Below are positions 1 through 6,342 of a stretch of DNA of 9,576 nt, one piece after another. The notes below the pieces were generated by a model. The model searched no databases. It saw only the letters and a program-made list of their open reading frames with translations, and was not told the DNA's origin. Source of the DNA: Chloroflexota bacterium (GTDB taxonomy: Bacteria; Chloroflexota; UBA6077; JADZDV01); NCBI GenBank assembly GCA_020850915.1, contig JADZDV010000415.1, forward strand, positions 1 to 9,576. Direction: 5' to 3'. Numbering within the stretch: the first letter of the stretch is position 1; each line of letters starts with the position of its first letter. The position numbers were made by a program, and so were the translations under genes.

Positions 1-12
1 CCCCCCACCCGA

Positions 13-33
13 CCTCCCCCCGCTGGGGGGAGG
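13..33. terminator. Terminator-like GC hairpin at left edge
   Basis: A perfect 9-bp inverted repeat (CCTCCCCCC at 13-21, GGGGGGAGG at 25-33) has a 3-base loop, GCT. There is no run of T on either side, so it is not a textbook intrinsic terminator. Hairpins of this kind often lie between genes in GC-rich bacteria. It probably closes a gene lying left of the window. It could also be a dispersed short repeat; only one copy is visible here. Confidence 0.5.
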
Positions 34-155
34 AGCGGCGTCCCTACAACGGCCGTTCCAACACAAGTCGGTCGCACCCGCGCTGTTTGGGTTATCCTTC
101 GTGCATCCGCGGATCACTCTTCTGGTCAGTTGAATCCGCGGTGGAGGCTCCGTCA

Positions 156-431
156 ATGGATGATGACAACGTGCGGGAAGGGGCGTACATCCCGGCTGAT
201 CTCCAGGATTGGATCGAGTCTGATCCGTATCATCCTGGCCCCGTCGGCGTGCGCCTTCGTCGGTCCGCCGTCCCGGTCTGGGCCATCATCGGCGCCTATA
301 AAGCATCTGGGACAGTAGAGGAAGTCGCCTCCGCCTATGACCTGGATGCCGATGAGGTACAGGCGGCACTCCGCTATTTTCGTGTGCACAAGGCGGCGAT
401 AGAGGCGCGTCTCGCGGCGAACGCGGCCTGA
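156..431 (+). CDS. DUF433 family antitoxin
   Basis: A 91-residue protein. DUF433 proteins are small helix-turn-helix-like antitoxins, usually encoded just before a PIN-like DUF5615 toxin, as here. The family pattern is visible: an aspartate/proline-rich start, a stretch ending VPVWAIIGAYKASGT (around residues 36-52), then EEVASAYDLDADEVQAALRY, which matches the family's helix-turn-helix with alternating acidic residues. The start at 156 is preferred over an in-frame ATG at 87 because GGAGG at 143-147 lies 8 bases before it and because the extra upstream residues do not resemble the family. The toxin begins 6 bases after the stop, so the two are almost certainly co-transcribed. By analogy, it should neutralise the toxin and repress its own operon; that is family knowledge, not seen here. 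Confidence 0.8.
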   Translation: MDDDNVREGAYIPADLQDWIESDPYHPGPVGVRLRRSAVPVWAIIGAYKASGTVEEVASAYDLDADEVQAALRYFRVHKAAIEARLAANAA

Positions 432-437
432 GTCGCA

Positions 438-860
438 GTGGCTCATCTCTACCTGGATCACTGCGTAGCGAGTCAGTTAGCACTGCTCATTCGCAGCGCT
501 GGCAAGCACGACGTCACGACGGCTCGCGATCTTGGATTGGCCCGAAGTCCGGACCCTCAGCAGCTCCTGCGAGCAGCGAGCGAGGCGTGGCCGCTTGTCA
601 CCCACAACCGAGACGACTACATCATGCTGCACGACGCCTGGGTTCGCTGGACCTCCGCCTGGCACATTACACCCAGGCATAGCGGAATACTCATCATCCT
701 GCAGGATCGGGCTCGGCTACGGATGGCCGCGCTCATCGATCAAGCCCTGAATTCTGGCGCGGTCTCGCGAAACGTCCTCTTGCGCTGGTTCAGCAACCCT
801 ACCGGTTCGTCTGCCGCGTGGCACCGCTGGGAGACCGGCGGCGTGTGGTTGCCCGCCTGA
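438..860 (+). CDS. PIN-like DUF5615 toxin
   Basis: A 140-residue protein starting at a GTG 6 bases after the DUF433 stop. DUF5615 proteins have a PIN-like nuclease fold and are predicted RNases of type II toxin-antitoxin pairs. The N-terminal LYLDH holds the first acidic residue (D7) at the end of the first strand. SPDPQQLLRAASE is the typical helix after the conserved Asp, and LVTHNRDDY near residues 53-61 is the second acidic cluster. HSGILIILQ is the later strand typical of the THNRDD subgroup. The common DE pair after the first strand is DH here. The ribosome-binding site is weak, consistent with translational coupling to the antitoxin. Confidence in the family is high; RNase activity is inferred. 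Confidence 0.78.
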   Translation: MAHLYLDHCVASQLALLIRSAGKHDVTTARDLGLARSPDPQQLLRAASEAWPLVTHNRDDYIMLHDAWVRWTSAWHITPRHSGILIILQDRARLRMAALIDQALNSGAVSRNVLLRWFSNPTGSSAAWHRWETGGVWLPA

Positions 861-887
861 CCGACATCTGCGCTCTCCTCGGGTGTC

Positions 888-1139
888 CTAATCTCGCTTG
901 ACCGCGCGGATCAGCTCCTGGACGTTCGCGTAGCCGAGGGCGCGGCTGATCTGGCGAGCGGCGGAGAGGGAGAGGCTCATCTGGGGCTGGAGCGGCAGCA
1001 TGATCATCGGCTTGCCGGGCTGGACGAGCTTCAGGTGCTTGTGCTGGCCCGGCTCGGCGGCGTAGCCCTGTCGCTCCAGCCAGCGGCGCACCTCGCGGCA
1101 GCTCAACGAGGTCATCGCCGCCCCTTTTTCCTTGCCCAT
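888..1139 (-). CDS. HicA-like (YcfA family) small protein, possible orphan toxin
   Basis: An 83-residue protein resembling HicA, a small double-stranded-RNA-binding-fold mRNA interferase. Support comes from the N-terminal helix SCREVRRWLERQGY, then GQHKHLKL, where H33 sits where HicA has its catalytic histidine (G-S-H-x pattern), a strand MIMLPL, and a C-terminal helix ARQISRALGYANVQELIRA. The expected partner HicB is normally adjacent but is absent on both sides. The start at 1139 has GAGG 6 bases before it. An ATG 8 codons later (1115) also has a good upstream AGGGG and would give a protein closer to normal HicA length. It lies 49 bases after the DUF4349 stop on the same strand and may be co-transcribed with it. 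The sequence between the His region and the last helix diverges from canonical HicA, so this is a moderate call. Confidence 0.55.
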   Translation of the reverse strand: MGKEKGAAMTSLSCREVRRWLERQGYAAEPGQHKHLKLVQPGKPMIMLPLQPQMSLSLSAARQISRALGYANVQELIRAVKRD

Positions 1140-1188
1140 CTCGCGCCTCAGTTGAGCCCGGCAATCAACGTGCCTGTCGCCGCCAGCC

Positions 1189-2169
1189 TTAGGCCGTCGC
1201 CGGCCCGGAGGCTGGCGTGCTCGGACCGCTCGCCGGGCCGCCCCGCGCGGCGCGACGGTCTGCCCGTCGCTGGCGAGCTCGGCGGACGAGCCAGACGATC
1301 GGTCCCCACACCGGCACGAAGATCACCACCCAGATCAGCACCGCCAGCGCAAACTGGACCGTGTTGATCAGTCCGACAATGGCGCTCCGGAAGACCGGCG
1401 CCAGGTTCCAGTCCTCCAGCCAGGACTGCTGGGTCACCACGTTCGGCCGCAGCTCCACGCTCACCGACGACAGGTCGGCGCTCCGCTGGAGGAAGTTCAG
1501 CCGTCCCTGGAGGCGCTCGATCTGGCTGCGCACGTTGCTGAGCTGCTGCTCGATCTGGAGCATCTCCTGGACGGTGTTGGCCTTCGAGAGCAGCGCCAGG
1601 TAGCGCTGCTCCGTCGCGCGGAGGTTCCGCACCTGGGCGTCCGTGTCCACGAACTCCTCGGTCACGTCGCGCGCGGAGACCTGCTCGCTGTTAACCTTGA
1701 CGACGTCCTTCTTGATCTGGCCGAGCGCCTCGTCCAGGCGCGGCTCCGGCACGCGGATCGAGACGGTGGCGATGGTGCGGCCGCCCTCCTCACGCGTGTT
1801 GCTGCTGACGACCCAGCCACCGACGGTCTGAGCGAGCTGCCGGATCTCGGCCGCTTTCGCGGCGACGTCCGTGACCGTCAGGACGACGGTCGCGTTTCGG
1901 ACGATCAGGCGCTGGCTGGTGTCCGTCAGGTTTGAGGAGCTCTGCGACTGGGCCGCCTGTGGCGCAGCGGCCGGCGCTGGTCGCGCCGCCGAGGCCGGCG
2001 CGCCGCCGCTTGGGGCTGGAGCCGCGGGCGCCACGGCGGGGGCTGAGCGGACAGCGTCGGACGGGGCGGACGCGATCTCACTGCTCGGTCTGCTCGGGGC
2101 TGAGGCGCAGCCGGTGGTGATCAACAATCCAACCAGGAGAGCCGCGGGGAACGCGATGTGTCGTTTCAC
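1189..2169 (-). CDS. DUF4349 domain membrane-anchored protein (putative lipoprotein)
   Basis: A 326-residue protein. Residues 4-20 form a hydrophobic export signal ending ITTGC, with C21 a candidate lipid-attachment cysteine. The -3 residue is Thr rather than Leu/Val/Ile, so the lipobox is imperfect. A low-complexity Ala/Pro/Ser linker follows to about residue 75. The DUF4349 domain then starts at RLIVRNATVVLTVTDV, with VGGWVVSS, VSIRVPEPRLDEAL and VTEEFVDTDAQVRNL. A coiled-coil stretch (about residues 175-220, KANTVQEMLQIEQQLSNVRSQIERLQGRL) and a late transmembrane segment (about 263-295) lead to a basic cytoplasmic tail. The domain's function is unknown; the layout suggests an extracytoplasmic envelope protein. 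The GTG at 2169 was chosen because the signal sequence begins there and AGGG precedes it; a TTG at 2193 would extend it by 8 residues. Confidence 0.85.
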   Translation of the reverse strand: MKRHIAFPAALLVGLLITTGCASAPSRPSSEIASAPSDAVRSAPAVAPAAPAPSGGAPASAARPAPAAAPQAAQSQSSSNLTDTSQRLIVRNATVVLTVTDVAAKAAEIRQLAQTVGGWVVSSNTREEGGRTIATVSIRVPEPRLDEALGQIKKDVVKVNSEQVSARDVTEEFVDTDAQVRNLRATEQRYLALLSKANTVQEMLQIEQQLSNVRSQIERLQGRLNFLQRSADLSSVSVELRPNVVTQQSWLEDWNLAPVFRSAIVGLINTVQFALAVLIWVVIFVPVWGPIVWLVRRARQRRADRRAARGGPASGPSTPASGPATA

Positions 2170-2214
2170 GGTAACCCACCCTGCGAGGTCCAATCTGGGG
2201 CGCCCGGTCCTCGC

Positions 2215-2220
2215 ATTCTA
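2215..2220 (-). promoter_or_regulatory. Candidate -10 box for the DUF4349 gene
   Basis: The minus strand reads TAGAAT (5 of 6 matches to TATAAT), about 46 bases upstream of the GTG start, which would give a leader of roughly 39 bases. No convincing -35 box is present at normal spacing. The same hexamer occurs at two other promoter-like positions in this GC-rich window (6104-6109 and 6289-6294), which raises its credibility. Confidence 0.4.
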
Positions 2221-2254
2221 ACGGTGAAGACGTCGCAGCGGGGCGGAACGTTCC

Positions 2255-3109
2255 CTACGGTTTTCGACCCCAGGCGAGGAAGTAGCTCCGCGACGCGAAG
2301 AAGCGCCCAGCGGCCGCTTCGGCCGCGAGCGCCGCGCGCCAGCGCGACCGCTCCGGGGGGCTGATGGCTCCCGTCTCCTCGGCCACCTTGGCAGCGCGCT
2401 CTGCCGTCAGCCGCAGAAAGCCGTCCGGGTCCTGCTGGATCTCCACGAAGCCGCGGACCTCGATCTGCTCCAGCCCCGCCTCGGCCAGCAGGTGCGGCAG
2501 CTTACGGCCGATCCAGCCGTCCGCGTACTGCTGGTCCACCCAGGGCGCCAGAACTCGTCGCGTGAGGTCGCGGTCCGGGTGCTGAATGACGAACGTCTCC
2601 AGGTCGTGGTCCAACGCCGCCAACCGGCCGCCCGGCTGTGTCACGCGGGCCATCTCCGCGATCCCGGCCCGAGCGTCCACCAGGTGGCAGAGCACGGTAA
2701 AGGCAACTGCCAGGTCGAACTCCCCGTCGCCGAAGGGCAGATCTTCAGCCTCACCCTGGTACAGCTCGATCTCGCCCTCGAGGCCGGCCTCGCGCGCTTT
2801 CTCACGCGCGAGTTCGATCATCCCCGCCACCGGGTCCAATCCGACCGTCCGGCCGCCGGGTCGCACCAGCGGCGCCGCGTCGCGGAGCAGCGGGCCGGTG
2901 CCGCAGCCGACGTCCAGCAGGCGGATGCCCGGGCTGACGCCTAGCAGACGAAGCAGCTCCGCCCGAACGCGGCTCTGGTCTGGCGCTCGGGAACGGCCCT
3001 CCATGCTCCCCGCCTGCCGCTGTCCCGATTCCAGGTCGCCCCAGTCCCGCTGGGCGTAGCGGTCCATCGCTCCGTACGTCTCGGTCACGCGGCCTCCGAG
3101 GATGTCCAT
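2255..3109 (-). CDS. Class I SAM-dependent methyltransferase (UbiE/MenG-like)
   Basis: A protein of about 284 residues with the Rossmann-fold methyltransferase core. Motif I is LLDVGCGTG (residues 64-72), which binds the S-adenosylmethionine methionine part. VGLDP follows (motif II, acidic residue for the ribose), then GEAEDLPFGDGEFDLAVAFTVLCHL (motifs around the adenine and active site), then MARVTQPGGRLAALD. The C-terminal part (KLPHLLAEAGLEQIEVRGF) is typical of the Methyltransf_11/UbiE-like group. The substrate cannot be read from the sequence. The start is uncertain: the ATG at 3109 has no good ribosome-binding site; an ATG at 3067 and a GTG at 3139 are alternatives. It is divergent from the CDC48 gene, with about 178 bases between them, and 85 bases upstream of the DUF4349 gene on the same strand. 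Confidence 0.85.
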   Translation of the reverse strand: MDILGGRVTETYGAMDRYAQRDWGDLESGQRQAGSMEGRSRAPDQSRVRAELLRLLGVSPGIRLLDVGCGTGPLLRDAAPLVRPGGRTVGLDPVAGMIELAREKAREAGLEGEIELYQGEAEDLPFGDGEFDLAVAFTVLCHLVDARAGIAEMARVTQPGGRLAALDHDLETFVIQHPDRDLTRRVLAPWVDQQYADGWIGRKLPHLLAEAGLEQIEVRGFVEIQQDPDGFLRLTAERAAKVAEETGAISPPERSRWRAALAAEAAAGRFFASRSYFLAWGRKP

Positions 3110-3184
3110 CTTGCCAGGAACGTGCCGTGAGCCTAGCACGCCTGGGGTAGCCGGCGAGCGGCGGCTCGGTGGACATAAAGGCTC

Positions 3185-3193
3185 TGCTACACT
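3185..3193 (+). promoter_or_regulatory. Candidate extended -10 promoter for the CDC48 gene
   Basis: TGCTACACT has the extended -10 form TGn followed by TACACT (4 of 6 matches to TATAAT). It lies about 95 bases upstream of the start codon. An extended -10 can work without a strong -35, and none is seen at normal spacing. TGGACA at 3170-3175 resembles a -35 box but is only 12 bases away. This is inference. Confidence 0.3.
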
Positions 3194-3287
3194 CCCTGCG
3201 TCGGTCGGCGCCCGCGGCGGTCAGGCTACCGGGTCAACCGCGGCGCTCAACGGCCCGACGCTCCACCACGCTCTAGAAAGCAGCAGG

Positions 3288-5594
3288 ATGGCCGATCGCG
3301 AGCGAGCAGTCACAGAAGAAGAGGCGCTGTTTGCCGGCGTCCCCGGCTCAGGGGCGATCGGCGACGCGCTGGTTGGTCGCCGGTTTGGCCGTGGCGGGCG
3401 CGACATCTTCCTGCGCGTGGCCGAGGCGATGCCTGGCGACATCGACAAGGGCTACGTCCGGCTCCATCCGGCTGCCTTCGAAGCGCTGGGCATCAGCCCA
3501 GCCTCGATGATCGCCGTGCAGGGGCGGCGCACGACGGTCGTGCGCGCCGAAGCGGTGCCCGGCGCATTGCCTGGCGAGGGCACGGTCCGTATGGACGGCG
3601 TCCTGCGCGACAACGCCGAGTGCGGCATTGGCGACCGCGTGCGGGTCCGCCCGGCGGCCGCCATGCCGGCGTTCGGCGTCGTCCTGGTGCCGGACGACGG
3701 CGGGCCGCTCGGCGACGACGAGCTGCGCCGGGTGCGGGAGTTCCTGGCTGGGCGTGCGATCACCGCTGGCGACCGGGTGAACGTCACCAGCTTGTCTCGT
3801 GGCGACGTGCTGTTCAAGATCGTCGAGACGGAGCCCGAGGGCGCCGGGCTGGTGATCGACGAGACGCACATCCGGACGCGCGTCTCAACCATGAAGCAGC
3901 AGCAGCGAACGGGCCAGGTCCGCTACGAGGACATTGGCGGTCTCGAGCGCGAGGTCACGCGTGTCCGGGAGCTGGTGGAGCTGCCGATGAAGTACCCGCG
4001 GCTCTTTGCAAAGCTGCGGATCGAGCCGCCTCGCGGTGTCCTGCTCTACGGCCCGCCTGGGACTGGCAAGACGTTGATCGCCCGCGCCGTGGCGAGCGAG
4101 GTCGAGGCCCACTTCATCCACGTCAATGGCCCAGAGATCATGAAGAAGTACCTCGGAGAGAGCGAGGCAACCCTCCGCGAGATCTTCGAAGAGGCCCAGC
4201 GACAGGCGCCAACCATTATCTTCCTGGACGAAGTTGACGCCATCGCGCCGAAGCGCTCGGATGTCGCCGGCGACGTCGAGAAGCGTGTCGTCGCTCAGCT
4301 CCTGACCCTCATGGATGGGCTTGTCCAGCGCGGCAATGTGGTCGTCATCGCCGCGACCAACATGCCCGAACTGGTCGATCCGGCCTTGCGTCGCCCAGGG
4401 CGCTTCGATCGCGAGGTCCCGGTCAACGTGCCGGACCGCGAGTCGCGCGGGCAGATCATCCGGATCCATGCGCGCGGCATGCCGCTGGCGGAGGACGTGG
4501 ACCTCGATCGACTGGCCGAGGTGACTCACGGCTTCGTTGGCGCCGATCTCGAGATGCTCTGCAAGGAAGCCGGGATGCTGGCACTCCACGAGGTGCTGGA
4601 CCAGGCGGATTTCGACACGGCCGATCCCCTGGTGCTCGCGGAGCGGGCCCAGATCCATCTACGGCACTTCTTCCAGGCGCTCAAAGGCATCGAGCCAGCC
4701 ACAACTCGCGAGTTGATCGTTGAGCGGCCGATGACCCGCTGGGGTGACGTTGGCGGCCTGCGGGACCTACGTGACTTCCTCCAGCTTGCCGTCGAGTATC
4801 CGCGCAAGCGGCCGGAACTGTTCGAGCAGGCGGGCATCAAGCCGGCGAAGGGCATCCTGCTGACCGGCCCGACCGGCACTGGCAAGAGCCTGCTCGCGCG
4901 CGCGGTGGCTGGCGAAGCGGGCGTCGGGCTGATCGTGGCGGATGCCTCAACGCTGCTTTCCAAGTGGCTGGGCGAGAGCGAGAAGGCGATTCGTCAGGTC
5001 TTCACCAAGGCGAAACAGGCATCGCCCTGCGTGCTGTTCTTCGACGAACTGGACGCCATCGCGCCGTCGCGCGGCGGCGACTCCTCTGGCGGGGCGATGG
5101 ACCGTATCGTCGGCCAGTTCCTCGGCGAGCTGGACCGCCTGGACGAACTGTCCGAGGTGATCGTGCTGGGCGCCACAAACCGACCCGATCTCCTGGATCC
5201 CGCCTTGCTGGCCCCGAGCCGCTTCGGCTTCGTGCTCGAGCTGCCTCAGCCGGACGAGGCGGCACGCCTGGAGATCCTCCAGATTCATACCCGCAAGATG
5301 CCGCTCGCGGACGACGTGGACCTGGTGCAGCTCGCAAAGGACACAGACGACTTCAGTGGCTCCGACCTGGCCGCTCTCTGCCAGCGAGCGGCCATGCTGG
5401 CCATTCGCGCCGCTGTCGAAACGGGAGGCGAGGGCCCGGCCGAGCAGGCTCGGGAGACGCCGCTGCAGATCAGTCGCGAGCGGTTCGACCAGGCGCTGCC
5501 AGAGGCTCGCAAGGCTGTGGCCTCGCGCGCCCGGCCGAGCACGGGGCTCGTTCGGCTCACCGGCGGCTTTCGGTTGCCGCGGTCGAAAGGCTAA
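3288..5594 (+). CDS. CDC48/p97/VAT-family tandem AAA+ ATPase
   Basis: A 768-residue hexameric unfoldase-type ATPase, close in length to archaeal VAT. The N-terminal substrate/adaptor domain (about residues 42-200) shows the CDC48 pattern LRVAEA...GYVRL...GIGDRVRVRPA. The D1 ring has Walker A GPPGTGKT (255-262, K261), pore loop MKKYLGES, Walker B IIFLDE (D314, E315), sensor-1 N358 and two arginine fingers, R369 and R372, in RRPGRFD. D2 has Walker A GPTGTGKS (527-534, K533), pore loop SKWLGES and Walker B VLFFDE (D586, E587). Its finger box, however, reads LAPSRFG: A642 replaces the first arginine, R645 remains, and Gly and Asp are changed to Ser644 and Gly647. The aromatic pore loops in both rings are the archaeal type, which threads substrate. 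The ATG at 3288 is chosen because the family sequence begins there; GAAAG is 7 bases upstream. It is expected to be cytosolic and to unfold proteins; partners are unknown. Confidence 0.95.
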   Translation: MADRERAVTEEEALFAGVPGSGAIGDALVGRRFGRGGRDIFLRVAEAMPGDIDKGYVRLHPAAFEALGISPASMIAVQGRRTTVVRAEAVPGALPGEGTVRMDGVLRDNAECGIGDRVRVRPAAAMPAFGVVLVPDDGGPLGDDELRRVREFLAGRAITAGDRVNVTSLSRGDVLFKIVETEPEGAGLVIDETHIRTRVSTMKQQQRTGQVRYEDIGGLEREVTRVRELVELPMKYPRLFAKLRIEPPRGVLLYGPPGTGKTLIARAVASEVEAHFIHVNGPEIMKKYLGESEATLREIFEEAQRQAPTIIFLDEVDAIAPKRSDVAGDVEKRVVAQLLTLMDGLVQRGNVVVIAATNMPELVDPALRRPGRFDREVPVNVPDRESRGQIIRIHARGMPLAEDVDLDRLAEVTHGFVGADLEMLCKEAGMLALHEVLDQADFDTADPLVLAERAQIHLRHFFQALKGIEPATTRELIVERPMTRWGDVGGLRDLRDFLQLAVEYPRKRPELFEQAGIKPAKGILLTGPTGTGKSLLARAVAGEAGVGLIVADASTLLSKWLGESEKAIRQVFTKAKQASPCVLFFDELDAIAPSRGGDSSGGAMDRIVGQFLGELDRLDELSEVIVLGATNRPDLLDPALLAPSRFGFVLELPQPDEAARLEILQIHTRKMPLADDVDLVQLAKDTDDFSGSDLAALCQRAAMLAIRAAVETGGEGPAEQARETPLQISRERFDQALPEARKAVASRARPSTGLVRLTGGFRLPRSKG

Positions 5595-5998
5595 GCGCCG
5601 CCGTCCTGCACGCGCTTCGCGGACGTGCGCTGCTGAAATCGTTCCAGGTCCACGATGTAGCGCTCGTGCTCGCCGACGCCGATCCGCTCCACCTCGTCGA
5701 ACGCCTCGACCACGAAGCGTAAGCGCCGGCCGTCCACCTCGACCAGCTCCGCCCGTGCCCGAACGGTGCTGCCGAGCGGCGTTGCCGCGAGGTGTCGCAC
5801 GTTGACGATCGTCCCGACTGTGGCCTGTCCCACCGGCAACAGCGGATCCACCGCGCCGGCGGCGGTCCCCTCCATCAATCCAATCATCGCCGGCGTGGCA
5901 AACACACGCACGCTGCTGCTGCCATGGTTCGTGGCCAGATCCGCCGCGCCTACCACGATAGTTGCTTCGCCCACGAGACCGGGGGCAATCACCGACAT
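5591..5998 (-). CDS. FlK-like hotdog-fold acyl-CoA thioesterase
   Basis: A 135-residue single-hotdog thioesterase of the fluoroacetyl-CoA thioesterase (FlK) family, which hydrolyses acyl-CoA thioesters. The catalytic triad known in FlK (Thr42, Glu50, His76) has exact counterparts with the same spacing: T35 in VFATP, E43 in GLMEG and H69 in VNVRHLAATPLG. The C-terminal GVGEHERYIVDLERF matches the family's last strand. From memory of FlK, its lid phenylalanines (33 and 36) fall at G26 and S29 here. The enzyme is therefore more likely a general short-chain acyl-CoA thioesterase than a fluoroacetate-resistance enzyme. The ATG at 5998 was chosen because a GGAGGAGGA-rich ribosome-binding site precedes it; two in-frame ATGs further upstream (6046 and 6091) lack one. 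Its stop overlaps the convergent CDC48 gene's stop by 4 bases, so there is no terminator between them. Confidence 0.88.
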   Translation of the reverse strand: MSVIAPGLVGEATIVVGAADLATNHGSSSVRVFATPAMIGLMEGTAAGAVDPLLPVGQATVGTIVNVRHLAATPLGSTVRARAELVEVDGRRLRFVVEAFDEVERIGVGEHERYIVDLERFQQRTSAKRVQDGGA

Positions 5999-6083
5999 GT
6001 TCCTGCTTCCTCCTCCAGGATGAAGGCCCGTCAAGTCCAGCTCCATCGCGTCCCGCGGCTGACCAAGTGTCCACCTGAGCGGA

Positions 6084-6102
6084 GACGACAAGTCTTGTCG
6101 TC
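6084..6102. promoter_or_regulatory. Perfect 19-bp palindrome, candidate repressor operator
   Basis: GACGACAAG at 6084-6092, a single central T, then CTTGTCGTC at 6094-6102 form a perfect dyad. It is adjacent to the minus-strand TAGAAT hexamer at 6104-6109. Transcription from that hexamer would begin at about 6097, inside the palindrome. This placement fits a TetR- or GntR-type repressor site controlling the thioesterase gene, whose start codon is about 100 bases downstream. The one-base centre makes a stable RNA hairpin role less likely. No regulator gene is adjacent. Confidence 0.55.
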
Positions 6103-6103
6103 A

Positions 6104-6109
6104 ATTCTA
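6104..6109 (-). promoter_or_regulatory. Candidate -10 box for the thioesterase gene
   Basis: The minus strand reads TAGAAT immediately before the 19-bp palindrome. There is no clear -35 box; the sequence at 17-base spacing reads CATCTG. Its position predicts a leader of about 100 bases containing the palindrome's downstream half. Confidence 0.4.
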
Positions 6110-6288
6110 GGACGATCATCGCTTCCCAGATGGCAGCTCTCAGGAGGGGCTCATCCGTGTCTTTCGCTGCCGTCAACGCCATGGAGGCACCTCCGAGGAT
6201 CCCTGCCCTCACGACGGCACGCGCCGCCAACCTGGCGCATCATCAGAATGGGGGCGGCTGCGCCAGACGGCTTCGAGCCAGCGCCCGA

Positions 6289-6294
6289 TAGAAT
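6289..6294 (+). promoter_or_regulatory. Candidate -10 box for the URO-D-family gene
   Basis: TAGAAT lies about 48 bases before the ATG, giving a predicted leader of roughly 42 bases. No -35 consensus is seen at 16-18 bases upstream. It is supported mainly by position and by the recurrence of the same hexamer at other gene fronts in this window. Confidence 0.4.
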
Positions 6295-6342
6295 AGAGCC
6301 GTCTGCCCCGATCCACCGGGGCGGGTCGGGAGAGAGGGCGTC

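Larger units (their letters stand above)
5999..6342. other. Gene-free divergent regulatory region
   Basis: These 344 bases separate the leftward thioesterase gene from the rightward URO-D-family gene. Open frames across it look like chance frames in GC-rich DNA and resemble no family. It holds a perfect 19-bp palindrome (6084-6102), a -10-like hexamer for each direction (6104-6109 minus, 6289-6294 plus) and a small GGAGG-CA-CCTCC palindrome at 6183-6194. No RNA gene was recognised. Confidence 0.6.

Noticed and set aside
93..98. TATCCT as a -10 box for the toxin-antitoxin operon
   Set aside because: There is no -35 box and no TG extension, and only 4 of 6 bases match; too weak to list as a feature.
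3102..3287. N-terminal 62-residue extension of the CDC48 protein from an upstream in-frame ATG
   Set aside because: It overlaps the divergent methyltransferase start, has intergenic-like composition, and the family sequence begins at the ATG at 3288.
6183..6194. GGAGG-CA-CCTCC palindrome as an operator
   Set aside because: Only five paired bases of low complexity; expected by chance in this composition.
4947..6230. 427-codon minus-strand open frame
   Set aside because: It lies antisense to the strongly supported CDC48 D2 domain and overlaps the thioesterase gene in another frame; typical chance frame in GC-rich DNA.
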